From Pseudomonas sp. 10-1B (lineage in GTDB: Bacteria > Pseudomonadota > Gammaproteobacteria > Pseudomonadales > Pseudomonadaceae), in NCBI RefSeq assembly GCF_000935045.1, contig NZ_JYKS01000003.1, forward strand, positions 1 through 64,000: a DNA stretch of 64,000 bases, written 5' to 3'. The position numbers and the translations under genes were made by a program. The notes below the pieces were generated by a model that was given only the letters and a program-made list of their open reading frames with translations, had not been told where the DNA came from and made no database searches. Of this stretch, positions 9,120 to 18,052 are shown in pieces. Within the stretch, counting starts at the first letter, position 1. Each line of letters begins with the position of its first letter.

Positions 9120-9212
9120 TCCTGTGGGAGCGGGTTCACCCGCGAAGCAGGCAACGCGGAGTATGGCACCGGCTTCGCCGGTGTTCGCGGGTAAACCCGC
9201 TCCCACAGGATC
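9120..9212. repeat. REPIN, GGGTTCACCCGC/GCGGGTAAACCC type
   Basis: An inverted REP pair (CTGTGGGAGCGGGTTCACCC ... GGGTAAACCCGCTCCCACAG) between cdhC and cdhA. The inner parts of the arms differ slightly (TTCACC versus TTTACC). A GCACCGGCTTCGCCGGTG hairpin lies between them. Confidence 0.9.
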
Positions 9213-9254
9213 GATGCCAACCCTAATCACTGTGTTTTGCCGTGAGGACTCGAT

Positions 9255-10220
9255 ATGCCCTTCATCACCGAGATCAAGACCTTCGCCGCCCTGGGTAGCG
9301 GCGTGATCGGCAGCGGCTGGGTCGCCCGCGCCCTGGCCCATGGCCTGGACGTGGTCGCCTGGGACCCGGCCCCCGGCGCTGAACAAGCCCTGCGCAAGCG
9401 CATCGCCAACGCCTGGCCAGCACTGGAAAAGCAAGGCCTGGCGCCAGGTGCGTCGCAGGCCCGCCTGAAATTCGTGGCCACCATCGAGGAATGCGTACGC
9501 GACGCCGACTTCATCCAGGAAAGCGCGCCCGAACGCCTGGACCTCAAGCTCGACCTGCACGCTAAGATCAGCGCCGCAGCCAAGCCGAATGCAATCATCG
9601 GCTCCAGCACCTCGGGGTTGCTGCCCAGCGAGTTCTACGAGTCGTCCAGCCACCCCGAGCGTTGCGTGGTCGGCCACCCGTTCAATCCGGTCTACCTGCT
9701 GCCACTGGTGGAGATCGTCGGTGGTAACCGCACGGCGCCCGAAGCCATCGAAGCCGCCAAAACCATCTACACCGCCCTCGGCATGCGCCCGCTGCATGTG
9801 CGCAAGGAAGTGCCCGGTTTCATCGCCGACCGCCTGCTCGAAGCGCTGTGGCGCGAGGCCCTGCACCTGGTCAACGACGGTGTGGCTAGCACCGGTGAAA
9901 TCGATGATGCCATCCGCTTCGGTGCCGGCCTGCGCTGGTCGTTCATGGGTACGTTCCTCACCTACACCCTGGCCGGTGGCGATGCAGGCATGCGCCACTT
10001 CATGTCGCAATTCGGCCCGGCCTTGAAACTCCCCTGGACCTACCTGCCCGCACCGGAGCTGACCGACAAGTTGATCGACGACGTGGTCGAAGGTACTTCC
10101 GAGCAGTTGGGTGAACGCAGCATCGCCGCACTGGAGCGCTATCGTGATGACACCCTGCTGGCGGTGCTGGAAGCGGTGAAAACCAGCAAGGCCAGCCATG
10201 GCATGGCTTTCGGCGACTGA
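9255..10220 (+). CDS. cdhA: L-carnitine dehydrogenase CdhA
   Basis: A 321-residue member of the 3-hydroxyacyl-CoA dehydrogenase family that oxidises L-carnitine to 3-dehydrocarnitine with NAD. The Rossmann motif GSGVIGSGW is near residue 13 and the catalytic region [18 protein letters not shown] near 140. The C-terminal half is helical. The length fits stand-alone carnitine dehydrogenases; some species fuse it to the thioesterase, but here that is the next gene, 10 bp downstream. The name follows the operon order caiX-cdhC-cdhA-cdhB. Confidence 0.92.
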   Translation: MPFITEIKTFAALGSGVIGSGWVARALAHGLDVVAWDPAPGAEQALRKRIANAWPALEKQGLAPGASQARLKFVATIEECVRDADFIQESAPERLDLKLDLHAKISAAAKPNAIIGSSTSGLLPSEFYESSSHPERCVVGHPFNPVYLLPLVEIVGGNRTAPEAIEAAKTIYTALGMRPLHVRKEVPGFIADRLLEALWREALHLVNDGVASTGEIDDAIRFGAGLRWSFMGTFLTYTLAGGDAGMRHFMSQFGPALKLPWTYLPAPELTDKLIDDVVEGTSEQLGERSIAALERYRDDTLLAVLEAVKTSKASHGMAFGD

Positions 10221-10230
10221 GGAGACCGCG

Positions 10231-10707
10231 ATGCCCGCACTGATCACCTACCGCACCCCAGTCCAGGAGGACTGGGTCGACTACAACGGGCACCTGCGCG
10301 ATGCCTTCTACTTATTGATTTTCAGCTACGCCACCGATGCGCTGATGGAGCGCATCGGCCTGGATGCCGACAGCCGTGGGCAAAGCGGCCACTCTCTGTT
10401 CACCCTGGAGGCGCACATCAACTACCTGCACGAAGTGAAGCTGGGCAGCGAGGTGTGGGTGCAGACACAGATCATCGGCTTCGATCGCAAGCGCCTGCAT
10501 GTCTATCACAGCCTGCACCGGGCCGGGTTCGACGAGGCATTGGCGGCCAGTGAGCAGATGCTGTTGCATGTGGACCTGGCGGGGCCTAGGTCGGCGCCGT
10601 TCAGTGAGCGCAGTGTCGGCTTGCTGCAGGAGCTGGTGGATGGGCAGCAGGACCTGCCGCCGGCCGAGTTCGTCGGCCGAGTAATAGCCCTGCCTGCCGC
10701 GAAGTAA
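10231..10707 (+). CDS. cdhB: Betainyl-CoA thioesterase CdhB
   Basis: A 158-residue hot-dog-fold thioesterase (MPALITYRTPVQEDWVDYNG). The acyl-CoA thioesterase pattern WVDYNGHLRDAFY near the N terminus supplies the catalytic Asp. It is predicted to hydrolyse betainyl-CoA to glycine betaine and CoA, the last step that feeds carnitine into betaine catabolism. The start at 10231 has a TGAGGAGA site that overlaps the cdhA stop, so translation is coupled; a start 33 bp earlier is possible but lacks a ribosome site. Confidence 0.9.
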   Translation: MPALITYRTPVQEDWVDYNGHLRDAFYLLIFSYATDALMERIGLDADSRGQSGHSLFTLEAHINYLHEVKLGSEVWVQTQIIGFDRKRLHVYHSLHRAGFDEALAASEQMLLHVDLAGPRSAPFSERSVGLLQELVDGQQDLPPAEFVGRVIALPAAK

Positions 10708-10719
10708 GAAAAAGCACAT

Positions 10720-10799
10720 AACCTGTGGGAGCGGGCGTGCCCGCGAAGGCGGCGGTGAATCCACCATCGCATTCGCGGGCACGCCCGCTCCCACAGGGT
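10720..10799. repeat. REPIN, GGGCGTGCCCGC type
   Basis: An inverted REP pair (GGAGCGGGCGTGCCCGCGAA and its mirror) directly after cdhB, where it could also end or stabilise the carnitine mRNA. Confidence 0.9.
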
Positions 10800-10814
10800 C
10801 ATGTATTCCGGCTA

Positions 10815-10851
10815 GAAAAAAATAACCCCGGAAAGCCGTGAGCATCCGGGG
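10815..10851 (-). terminator. Rho-independent terminator reading leftwards
   Basis: On the minus strand TCCGGGG-type arms (10826-10832 and 10845-10851) form a GC stem, followed by TTATTTTTTT. Only minus-strand transcripts would end here. No minus-strand gene stops nearby: gbdR ends 590 bp to the right. Confidence 0.7.
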
Positions 10852-11040
10852 CCAAGAGCGAGCAACATCCACTGTGCATGAACGAGGGTGACCAAACCCT
10901 CAGGTACCGTGAATGGCCTCAGTGTGCGGCCTTCAAAGGCGCTCGATTTAGCCGTAAACGACCTGTTCTTAGCCAAAGCAGCCATGCCGGCATTCTGTTG
11001 TTGCGGGTATGTCGTGGTCGTCACAGAATCGGTCGTAAAT
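10815..11040 (-). ncRNA. Candidate small RNA ending at the leftward terminator
   Basis: About 190 bp without a convincing gene precede the terminator at 10815-10851 on the minus strand. A 70-codon frame exists here but has no ribosome site and reads straight through the terminator, so coding is unlikely. A short minus-strand RNA starting around 11000-11040 would explain the terminator. The alternative is that gbdR mRNA runs this far and covers the 85-residue gene in antisense. No known Pseudomonas sRNA was recognised. Confidence 0.35.
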
Positions 11041-11079
11041 CACAGCAGCACTCTCTTAGCGATAAAAGGGACAACAGCC

Positions 11080-11337
11080 ATGATGCATGCGGATTTGATT
11101 GACCAGGACGACCTGGCAGGCCACCTGCGCGCGCGCGGGTTCGACATTCCGGCCGGGGCCAGTGCCGAGCAGGCCTGCGATGCGGTGGTGCGCGGGCTGA
11201 CCGAGCCCAATGCGCGGGCGCTGAAGGGGATGGTGGAGCAGATGTATACCGGTAGCGCGACGATTCTGCCGGCGGTGCGCCAGGCCATCGACAAGCAACT
11301 GTTGCCGGCGCTGGCACAGTTCAACAAGCGCGCCTGA
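11080..11337 (+). CDS. Small uncharacterised protein between cdhB and gbdR
   Basis: 85 residues (MMHADLIDQDDLAGHLR). The start has AAAAGGGACAACAGCC upstream, with two adjacent ATGs. It is soluble, with no signal peptide or membrane segment; the composition suggests a helical protein (LRARGFDIPAGASAEQACDAV). I recall a hypothetical gene at this place in P. putida but no function. Being between the carnitine operon and gbdR suggests, but does not show, a link to quaternary-amine metabolism. An REPIN follows. Confidence 0.65.
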   Translation: MMHADLIDQDDLAGHLRARGFDIPAGASAEQACDAVVRGLTEPNARALKGMVEQMYTGSATILPAVRQAIDKQLLPALAQFNKRA

Positions 11338-11350
11338 CTGGTTTTCCTGT

Positions 11351-11433
11351 ACTGGCCTCTTCGCGGGTAAACCCGCTCCCACAGGGGGATGTGATTCCTC
11401 TGTGGGAGCGGGTTTACCCGCGAAGGGGCCAGT
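11351..11433. repeat. REPIN, GGGTTTACCCGC type
   Basis: A near-perfect inverted REP pair (CTTCGCGGGTAAACCCGCTC and mirror) between the convergent 85-residue gene and gbdR. It may act as the shared transcript end. Confidence 0.92.
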
Positions 11434-11439
11434 GCCGTT

Positions 11440-12546
11440 TCAGAGCCTTACACTGGCAAAGGTCGACTCGTTGCGCGCCTGGCTCAGGGCCCCCAGCGGG
11501 CCGCTGTGCGGCGACAGGGTCATGGCCTGCGGGATCGGCATCATCGCCACCTGCTGCGTGGTGTTGGAGCCCACGCGCTCGTCACGCGGCGGAATGCCGA
11601 AGTACTCGCGGTAGCACTTGGAGAAGTGCGGGGTGGACACGAAGCCGCACACCGACGCCACTTCGATGATCGACATTGGCGTCTGCTTCAACAACTGCCG
11701 GGCGCGGATCAGGCGCAGCTTCAGGTAGTAACGCGACGGCGAGCAGTGCAGGTACTTCTGGAACAAGCGCTCGAGCTGGCGTCGCGACACCGACACATAC
11801 ACTGCCAACTCATCGAGGTCGATCGGCTCTTCCAGGTTGGCCTCCATCAGCGCGACGATCTCCTGCAGCTTCGGCTGGTTGGTGCCGAGCATGTGCTTGA
11901 GCGGCACACGCTGGTGGTCCTGCTCGTTGCGAATGCGCTCGTAGACGAACATTTCCGAGATCGCCGCCGACAGTTCGCGGCCGTGGTCGCGGCTGATCAG
12001 GTGCAGCATCATGTCCAGCGGCGCGGTGCCGCCAGAGCTGGTGAAGCGGTTGCGGTCGAGGGTGAACAGGCGGGTGCTCATGTTGACCCGCGGGTAGGCT
12101 TCCTGCATGGCCGCCAGGCATTCCCAGTGCACGCTGCAATCGAAGCCGTCGAGCAAGCCCGCGCAGGCCAGTGCCCAACTGCCGGTGCAGACCGCGCCAA
12201 GCCGACGCGACTGGCGCGCCTGGGCCTGCAGCCAGGTGACGTGTTCACGGGTAACGGTGCGCTGGATGCCGACGCCACCGCAGACGATCACGGTGTCCAT
12301 GGGTGGGGCGCTGTGCATGGCCGCGTCGGGGGTGATCTGCAGGCCATCGCTGGCCCAGACCTGGCCACCGTCGATGGTCAGGGTGTGCCAGCGGTACAGC
12401 TCGCGGCCGGACAGCTGGTTGGCCATGCGCAGCGGCTCGACGGCCGATGCCAGGGAAATCAGGGTGAAGTTGTCCAATAGAAGAAACCCGATGGACTGGG
12501 GAGCTGTGCGGTTCTGGGTTGGATTCCCGGAGGTGTACGACGTCAT
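11440..12546 (-). CDS. gbdR: Glycine betaine/dimethylglycine regulator GbdR
   Basis: A 368-residue GlxA/AraC-type activator: DJ-1/PfpI-like sensor domain (IGFLLLDNFTLISLASAVEP, then GAVCTGSWALACAGLLDG with the nucleophile-elbow-like Cys), and C-terminal AraC HTH (VSVSRRQLERLFQKYL; IIEVASVCGFVSTPHFSKC). It senses betaine and dimethylglycine and in P. aeruginosa activates gbc, dgc, sox, cbc and related genes, several of which are here (dgcA, cbcXWV, sdaA). A ~35-residue tail after the HTH is poorly conserved in composition. The name relies on strong similarity in recall plus context. Confidence 0.92.
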   Translation of the reverse strand: MTSYTSGNPTQNRTAPQSIGFLLLDNFTLISLASAVEPLRMANQLSGRELYRWHTLTIDGGQVWASDGLQITPDAAMHSAPPMDTVIVCGGVGIQRTVTREHVTWLQAQARQSRRLGAVCTGSWALACAGLLDGFDCSVHWECLAAMQEAYPRVNMSTRLFTLDRNRFTSSGGTAPLDMMLHLISRDHGRELSAAISEMFVYERIRNEQDHQRVPLKHMLGTNQPKLQEIVALMEANLEEPIDLDELAVYVSVSRRQLERLFQKYLHCSPSRYYLKLRLIRARQLLKQTPMSIIEVASVCGFVSTPHFSKCYREYFGIPPRDERVGSNTTQQVAMMPIPQAMTLSPHSGPLGALSQARNESTFASVRL

Positions 12547-12940
12547 CGCGATTTCTCCTCACACAAATGCAGGGTGTGCCTCAGGCGGGCACTGATTCTT
12601 GTTATTGCCCCGGTTTCGTGTGCAGGGGCTTGTTTGCCAATCTCAACGCAAACGCCGTGCCTGAAATTGAACGGCTATCCAAAAAAACCTGAAAACGACG
12701 CCTTCGTTCGGCAAATCAGGTGCTTTGATCGAATTGGCCAATCTTGGCAAAACGGGCGTGCTAGGCGCCGTGCGTGTAACGGCTGAGCAATTTGGTGACA
12801 CGCGCAGTGTAGGTTGCCCAGAAACGACACTCTTGAGTGTCACCGACAACGCCCACACTGATAGCGACATCCGACGATCGGTAGGCGTCGCGTTGCACCA
12901 TAAGGGAGCATTGGTGGTTGAGTTGCACCTGCATCAATCT
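12547..12940. other. gbdR upstream region without a gene
   Basis: About 390 bp that must contain the gbdR promoter. There is no convincing ORF on either strand. The composition is more AT-rich near 12650-12720. No operator could be assigned by eye. Confidence 0.5.
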
Positions 12941-13042
12941 CAAGGGCCCCTTCGCGGGCTCGCCCGCTCCCACAGGTACCGCACCGCCCTTGAGAGCAAT
13001 GCAGTACATGTGGGAGCGGGCGAGCCCGCGAAGAGGCCCTTG
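12941..13042. repeat. REPIN, GGGCTCGCCCGC type
   Basis: An inverted REP pair with identical inner arms (GCGGGCTCGCCCGCTCCCAC and mirror) just downstream of the sdaA stop. Confidence 0.92.
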
Positions 13043-13058
13043 AAGTCAAATCAAGCTA

Positions 13059-14435
13059 TCAACATTCGATTGCGCTGACCGCCAGGCCACCGCGCGAGGT
13101 CTCTTTGTACTTGTCGTGCATGTCGGCCCCGGTGTCGCGCATGGTGCGGATCACCTGGTCGAGGGAAATGAAGTGCTCGCCGTCACCGCGCAGGGCCATC
13201 TGCACCGCGTTGATGGCCTTTACCGCGGCAATCGCGTTGCGCTCGATGCACGGCACCTGCACCAACCCGCCGACCGGGTCGCAGGTCAGGCCAAGGTTGT
13301 GTTCCAGGGCAATTTCAGCGGCGTTCTCCACCTGCGGCGGGGTGGCGCCGAGTACCTCGGCGAGGCCCGCTGCGGCCATGGCGCAGGCCGAGCCGACTTC
13401 CCCCTGGCAACCGACTTCGGCACCAGAAATCGACGCGTTCTTCTTGCACAGGATGCCCACTGCGGCAGCACCGAGGAAGAAGTCGACCACGCTGGACTCG
13501 TCCACCGCATCGCTGAAACGCATGTAGTAGTGCAGCACCGCCGGGATGATGCCAGCCGCGCCATTGGTGGGCGCGGTGACCATGCGCCCGCCGGCGGCGT
13601 TCTCTTCGTTGACCGCCAGGGCGAACAGGTTGACCCACTCCATGGCGCTCATGGTCGAGCCGATCACGTTGGGCTTGCCAATTTCCTGCAGGCTACGGTG
13701 CAGCTTGGCGGCGCGGCGGCGCACATTCAGCCCACCGGGCAGCGTGCCTTCGTACTTGAGGCCGTTGTTGACGCATTCCTGCATCGCCTCCCAAAGCTTG
13801 TGCAGACCGGCGCGGATCTCTTCCTCGCTGCGCCAGACCTTTTCGTTGGCCATCATCAATTGCGACACGCTGAGGTCGTTTTGCTTGCACAGGCGCAGCA
13901 GTTCGGCGGCGCTGTTGAAGTCGTACGGCAGCACCGTCTGGTCGGCATCCAGCACGCCGCTGGCGGCCTGGGCGGCATCGACCACGAAGCCGCCACCCAC
14001 CGAGTAGTAGGTGTCGCGGTGCAGCTCGCCCTGCTCGCCCTCGGCGATCAGGGTCATGGCGTTGGGGTGGTAGGGCAAGTTCTCGTCCAGCAGCAGCATG
14101 TCGCGGGCCCAGATAAATTCGATGGGCAGGCGGTTGTCCAGCTGCAGGGTGTTGGTTTCACGCAGGTCGGCGATACGCGGCACGATCTGGGTCGGGTCGA
14201 TGGCGTCAGGCCACTCGCCCATCAGGCCCATGATGGTGGCGTTGTCGGTGCCGTGACCGACGCCAGTGGCCGACAGCGAGCCGTACAGGCGCACTTCGAC
14301 CCGCTTCACACGCTGCAGCTCGCCACGTTCGCGCAGGCCCTGGACGAACAGGGCGCCAGCACGCATGGGGCCGACGGTGTGGGAACTGGAGGGCCCGACA
14401 CCGATCTTGAACAGGTCGAACACGCTGATGGCCAT
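13059..14435 (-). CDS. sdaA: L-serine dehydratase (deaminase), single-chain 4Fe-4S type
   Basis: A 458-residue enzyme converting L-serine to pyruvate and ammonia. The start at 14435 ([20 protein letters not shown]) has an AGAGGTG site. The [12 protein letters not shown] substrate loop is at the N terminus; Fe-S cysteines lie in [12 protein letters not shown] and [18 protein letters not shown]. The length fits the fused beta-alpha bacterial form. Its place between gbdR and cbcXWV fits the end of betaine catabolism, where glycine is converted to serine and then to pyruvate. It is divergent from cbcX across 442 bp. Confidence 0.95.
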   Translation of the reverse strand: MAISVFDLFKIGVGPSSSHTVGPMRAGALFVQGLRERGELQRVKRVEVRLYGSLSATGVGHGTDNATIMGLMGEWPDAIDPTQIVPRIADLRETNTLQLDNRLPIEFIWARDMLLLDENLPYHPNAMTLIAEGEQGELHRDTYYSVGGGFVVDAAQAASGVLDADQTVLPYDFNSAAELLRLCKQNDLSVSQLMMANEKVWRSEEEIRAGLHKLWEAMQECVNNGLKYEGTLPGGLNVRRRAAKLHRSLQEIGKPNVIGSTMSAMEWVNLFALAVNEENAAGGRMVTAPTNGAAGIIPAVLHYYMRFSDAVDESSVVDFFLGAAAVGILCKKNASISGAEVGCQGEVGSACAMAAAGLAEVLGATPPQVENAAEIALEHNLGLTCDPVGGLVQVPCIERNAIAAVKAINAVQMALRGDGEHFISLDQVIRTMRDTGADMHDKYKETSRGGLAVSAIEC

Positions 14436-14877
14436 TGTCGAATCACCTCTTGCTGGGCTTGTCTCTGCGCGCCATGCGCAGGGCGGGGCAACTGCTAGGC
14501 TGAAACAGCGAGCCGCCTTGAATGCACGCATCATCAGGCTTTTGTCGCCCCCCTCGCCGTCTGCAACCGACGTACTTTTGTCCAGCAGCGCCGCACTGTT
14601 TTTTGCTCTCTGCACGCCGTTTTACGGCGGCCTGGTGACGCAAAAATGCGGCTGAGCGGGTGGAAAAATCCATAAACGACATCGCCCATACTGGATGCGA
14701 CCCGTTCCGTACTGGTTACGACCCCACCAGTAGGCGATTGCCCGGCGCTGGAGGATTATCGAAAGCGACTCGTAAAGCACGGCCACGCATCCTGCCCTCT
14801 GCAGGCCTGGTCGACCGGACCTTCAGAACGCCCGGCGACCCACGCGAACCCGAAGACAAAATCACAGGAGTCCATCC
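14436..14877. other. Divergent sdaA/cbcX control region
   Basis: 442 bp with no gene. It must hold the sdaA and cbcX promoters; GbdR control is expected from P. aeruginosa, but I could not place an operator with confidence. Confidence 0.5.
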
Positions 14878-15825
14878 ATGAAAGGTTCACCCTCGCTGTT
14901 GTTGGTTGCGTTGCTGTCCGCGCCGTTGCTGGCCCAGGCCGCCGAGCCCGAGCAGTGCCAGACAGTACGTTTCTCCGATGTCGGCTGGACCGACATCACG
15001 GTCACTACCGCGACCACCAGCGTTGTGCTCGAAGCACTGGGTTACAAGACCCACACCACCATGATCTCGGTACCGGTGACCTACAAGTCGCTGGCCACCG
15101 GCAAGGACCTGGACGTGTTTCTCGGCAACTGGATGCCGACCATGGAGAACGACATCAAGCAGTACCGTGACGCCGGCACGGTCGAGACCGTGCGCGCCAA
15201 CCTGGAAAACGCCAAGTACACCTTGGCCGTACCCCAGGCGCTGTATGACAAGGGCCTGAAGGATTTCAGCGACATTCCCAAATTCAAGAAGGAGCTGGGC
15301 AGCAAGATCTACGGCATCGAGCCCGGCAACGACGGCAACCGCACCATCCAGAGCATGATCGACAAGAACGCCTTCGGCCTGAAGGACGCCGGCTTCAAGA
15401 TCGTCCAGTCCAGCGAGGCCGGCATGCTGTCGCAGGTCGACCGCGCGCAGAAGCGCGGCGAGGCGCTGGTGTTCCTGGGTTGGGAACCGCACCCGATGAA
15501 CACCCGCTTCAAGATGCAGTACCTGACCGGCGGGGACGAGTTCTTCGGCCCCGATTTCGGCAAGGCGACCGTGTTGACCAACACCCGCAAGGGCTATGTG
15601 CAGGAGTGCAGCAACGTTGGCCAGCTGTTGAAGAACCTGTCGTTCGAGCTCAAGGATGAAAGCACCATGATGGGCTATGTCCTGGACGACAAGATGAAAC
15701 CCGAGGCAGCCGCCAAGAAGTGGCTCAAGGACAACCCTGGCAAGCTGGATGCCTGGCTGGCCGGCGTTACCACCGTGGATGGCAAACCCGGGCTGGAGGC
15801 GGCCAAGGCCAAGCTGACGCAATAA
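14878..15825 (+). CDS. cbcX: Choline/betaine/carnitine ABC transporter, binding protein CbcX
   Basis: A 315-residue periplasmic binding protein with a signal peptide ending ...APLLAQAAEPEQC. Betaine-cage aromatics are in VGWTDI and LGNWMP; the family motif IYGIEPGNDGN and the LGWEPHPMN loop are present. It is followed by the permease and ATPase genes cbcW and cbcV. A strong hairpin in the 84-bp gap before cbcW may set a higher level of the binding protein. It is a paralogue of caiX in the same window. Confidence 0.9.
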   Translation: MKGSPSLLLVALLSAPLLAQAAEPEQCQTVRFSDVGWTDITVTTATTSVVLEALGYKTHTTMISVPVTYKSLATGKDLDVFLGNWMPTMENDIKQYRDAGTVETVRANLENAKYTLAVPQALYDKGLKDFSDIPKFKKELGSKIYGIEPGNDGNRTIQSMIDKNAFGLKDAGFKIVQSSEAGMLSQVDRAQKRGEALVFLGWEPHPMNTRFKMQYLTGGDEFFGPDFGKATVLTNTRKGYVQECSNVGQLLKNLSFELKDESTMMGYVLDDKMKPEAAAKKWLKDNPGKLDAWLAGVTTVDGKPGLEAAKAKLTQ

Positions 15826-15848
15826 CGAAATACGCAATAGCGCTACCT

Positions 15849-15872
15849 CGGGGCAGGACCGTGCCTGCCCCG
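15849..15872 (+). promoter_or_regulatory. Intergenic hairpin between cbcX and cbcW
   Basis: CGGGGCAGG and CCTGCCCCG form a perfect 9-bp stem with a 6-nt loop and no U-tract. A stem at this place can protect the cbcX mRNA end or attenuate read-through, so that the binding protein outnumbers the membrane parts. Confidence 0.6.
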
Positions 15873-15909
15873 GGTTGATTTCAATCTATGCAGGTGGAAG
15901 CTCGCTATC

Positions 15910-16755
15910 ATGCTTATCGATCAGAAAATACCCCTGGGCCAGTACATCGCGTCGTTCGTCGAGTGGCTGACCCAGAACGGCGCGAATTACTTCGACGCCA
16001 TCGCGCAAGGCCTGGAGTTCATGATCCATGGCGTCACCAGTGCCCTGACCTGGTTCAACCCGTTCGTCCTCATCGCCCTGTTCGCCGCCCTGGCGCACCT
16101 GATCCAGCGCAAATGGTCGCTGACCGCGTTCGTTGCCCTGTCGTTCCTGCTGATCCTCAACCTGGGTTACTGGCAGGAAACCATGGAAACCCTGGCGCAA
16201 GTCACCTTCGCCACCGTGGTGTGCGTGGCCATCGGCGTGCCGCTGGGCATCGTCGCCGCGCACAAACCGATGTTCTATACCGCCATGCGCCCGGTACTCG
16301 ACCTGATGCAGACGGTACCTACCTTCGTCTACCTGATCCCCACCCTGACCCTGTTCGGTCTGGGTGTGGTGCCGGGGCTGATCTCGACGGTGGTGTTCGC
16401 CATCGCCGCACCTATCCGCCTCACCTACCTGGGCATCTGCGACGTCCCGCAGGAGCTGATGGACGCCGGCAAGGCCTTTGGCTGCTCGCGGCGCCAGTTG
16501 CTCACCCGTATCGAACTGCCGCACGCGATGCCAAGCATCGCCGCCGGCGTAACCCAGTGCATCATGCTGTCGCTGTCGATGGTGGTGATCGCCGCCCTGG
16601 TCGGCGCTGACGGCCTGGGCAAACCTGTGGTCAACGCACTGAACACCGCTGATATCTCCCTGGGCTTCGAAGCGGGCCTGGCGATCGTGCTGCTGGCGAT
16701 CATGCTCGACCGTATCTGCAAGCAACCGGAAGTCACGGTAAGGGGTGAAGCATGA
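15910..16755 (+). CDS. cbcW: Choline/betaine/carnitine ABC transporter, permease CbcW
   Basis: A 281-residue inner-membrane protein of the ProW/OpuAB type with about six membrane helices and the coupling-helix region of the permease family (ELMDAGKAFGCSRRQLLTRIELPHAMP, an EAA-type loop). It forms the channel for ligands delivered by CbcX, CaiX and probably other orphan binding proteins. Its stop overlaps the cbcV start by 4 bp (ATGA), so the two are translationally coupled. Confidence 0.92.
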   Translation: MLIDQKIPLGQYIASFVEWLTQNGANYFDAIAQGLEFMIHGVTSALTWFNPFVLIALFAALAHLIQRKWSLTAFVALSFLLILNLGYWQETMETLAQVTFATVVCVAIGVPLGIVAAHKPMFYTAMRPVLDLMQTVPTFVYLIPTLTLFGLGVVPGLISTVVFAIAAPIRLTYLGICDVPQELMDAGKAFGCSRRQLLTRIELPHAMPSIAAGVTQCIMLSLSMVVIAALVGADGLGKPVVNALNTADISLGFEAGLAIVLLAIMLDRICKQPEVTVRGEA

Positions 16756-17930
16756 GCATCATTCGTTTCGAAGACGTCGACGTCATCTTCTCCAGCAAGC
16801 CGCGCGAGGCGCTGGCGCTGCTCGACCAGGGCAAGACCCGCGAGCAGATCCTCAAGCAGACCGGCCTGGTGGTCGGCGTCGAGAAGGCCAACCTGGATAT
16901 CCAGAAGGGCGAGATCTGCGTACTGATGGGCCTGTCCGGTTCGGGCAAGTCGAGCCTGTTGCGCTGCATCAACGGCCTCAACACCGTCAGCCGCGGCAAG
17001 CTGTTCGTCGAGCACGAAGGCAAGCACATCGACATTGCCCACTGCACCCCGGCCGAGCTGAAGATGATGCGCACCAAGCGCATTGCCATGGTATTCCAGA
17101 AGTTCGCCCTGATGCCCTGGTTGACGGTGCGCGAGAACATCAGCTTTGGCCTGGAAATGCAGGGCCGCCCGGAAAAGGAACGGCGCAAGCTGGTCGACGA
17201 AAAGCTCGAACTGGTGGGCCTGACCCAATGGCGCAACAAGAAGCCGGACGAACTCTCCGGCGGCATGCAGCAGCGCGTGGGCCTGGCCCGGGCGCTGGCG
17301 ATGGATGCCGACATCCTGCTGATGGACGAACCGTTCTCGGCCCTCGACCCGCTGATCCGCCAGGGCCTGCAGGACGAACTGCTGGGCCTGCAAGCCAAGC
17401 TGAGCAAAACCATCGTGTTCGTCAGCCACGACCTGGACGAGGCGCTGAAACTGGGTAGCCGCATCGCCATCATGAAGGACGGGCGGATCATCCAGTACAG
17501 CAAGCCGGAAGAGATCGTGCTCAACCCGGCCGACGAGTACGTGCGTACCTTCGTCGCCCACACCAACCCGCTGAACGTGCTGTGCGGGCGCAGCCTGATG
17601 CGCAGCCTGGACAACTGCAAGCGGGTCAATGGCTCGGTGTGCCTGGACCCGGGTGGCGATTCGTGGCTGGACCTGGGCGAAGGCAACTCGATCAAGCGCG
17701 CACGCCAGGGGCAGAACGGGCTGGAGATGCAGAACTGGGCGCCGGGGCAGTCGGTGGAAGGGCTGGGCCGCAAGCCGACCCTGGTGCATGCGGACATCGG
17801 CATGCGTGACGCCCTGCAGATTCGTTACCAGACCGGCAACAAACTGGTGCTGCAGGAGAACGACAAGGTGGTGGGGATTCTTGGAGACAGCGAGCTTTAT
17901 CACGCGCTGCTGGGCAAGAACCACGGGTGA
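16752..17930 (+). CDS. cbcV: Choline/betaine/carnitine ABC transporter, ATPase CbcV
   Basis: A 392-residue ATPase of the ProV/OpuAA type. Walker A is GLSGSGKSS, the signature LSGGMQQRVGLA, Walker B ILLMDEPFSALDP, and the switch His is in FVSHDLDEA. The C-terminal ~110 residues after TNPLNV form an accessory domain of the length seen in OpuAA-type proteins. Third gene of cbcXWV; a REPIN follows the stop. Confidence 0.93.
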   Translation: MSIIRFEDVDVIFSSKPREALALLDQGKTREQILKQTGLVVGVEKANLDIQKGEICVLMGLSGSGKSSLLRCINGLNTVSRGKLFVEHEGKHIDIAHCTPAELKMMRTKRIAMVFQKFALMPWLTVRENISFGLEMQGRPEKERRKLVDEKLELVGLTQWRNKKPDELSGGMQQRVGLARALAMDADILLMDEPFSALDPLIRQGLQDELLGLQAKLSKTIVFVSHDLDEALKLGSRIAIMKDGRIIQYSKPEEIVLNPADEYVRTFVAHTNPLNVLCGRSLMRSLDNCKRVNGSVCLDPGGDSWLDLGEGNSIKRARQGQNGLEMQNWAPGQSVEGLGRKPTLVHADIGMRDALQIRYQTGNKLVLQENDKVVGILGDSELYHALLGKNHG

Positions 17931-17940
17931 GGCCATTGGG

Positions 17941-18042
17941 GCCGCGTTGCGGCCCATCGCGGGCACGCCCGCTCCCACAGAGATAGCGTACGCCGTACCC
18001 TGTGGGAGCGGGCGTGCCCGCGAAGGGCTGCAAAGCAGCCCC
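17941..18042. repeat. REPIN, GGGCACGCCCGC type
   Basis: An inverted REP pair between the convergent cbcV and hisF genes, with an extra outer GGGCTGCAAAGCAGCCCC hairpin on the right. Confidence 0.9.
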
Positions 18043-18052
18043 AATCAATGTT

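Noticed and set aside
7857-10247. A 796-codon frame on the minus strand
   Set aside because: It is antisense to cdhC and cdhA, crosses two REPINs and has no recognisable domain.
10812-11024. A 70-codon minus-strand ORF
   Set aside because: It starts with GTG without a ribosome site and reads through a strong terminator hairpin; treated as non-coding DNA with a possible sRNA.
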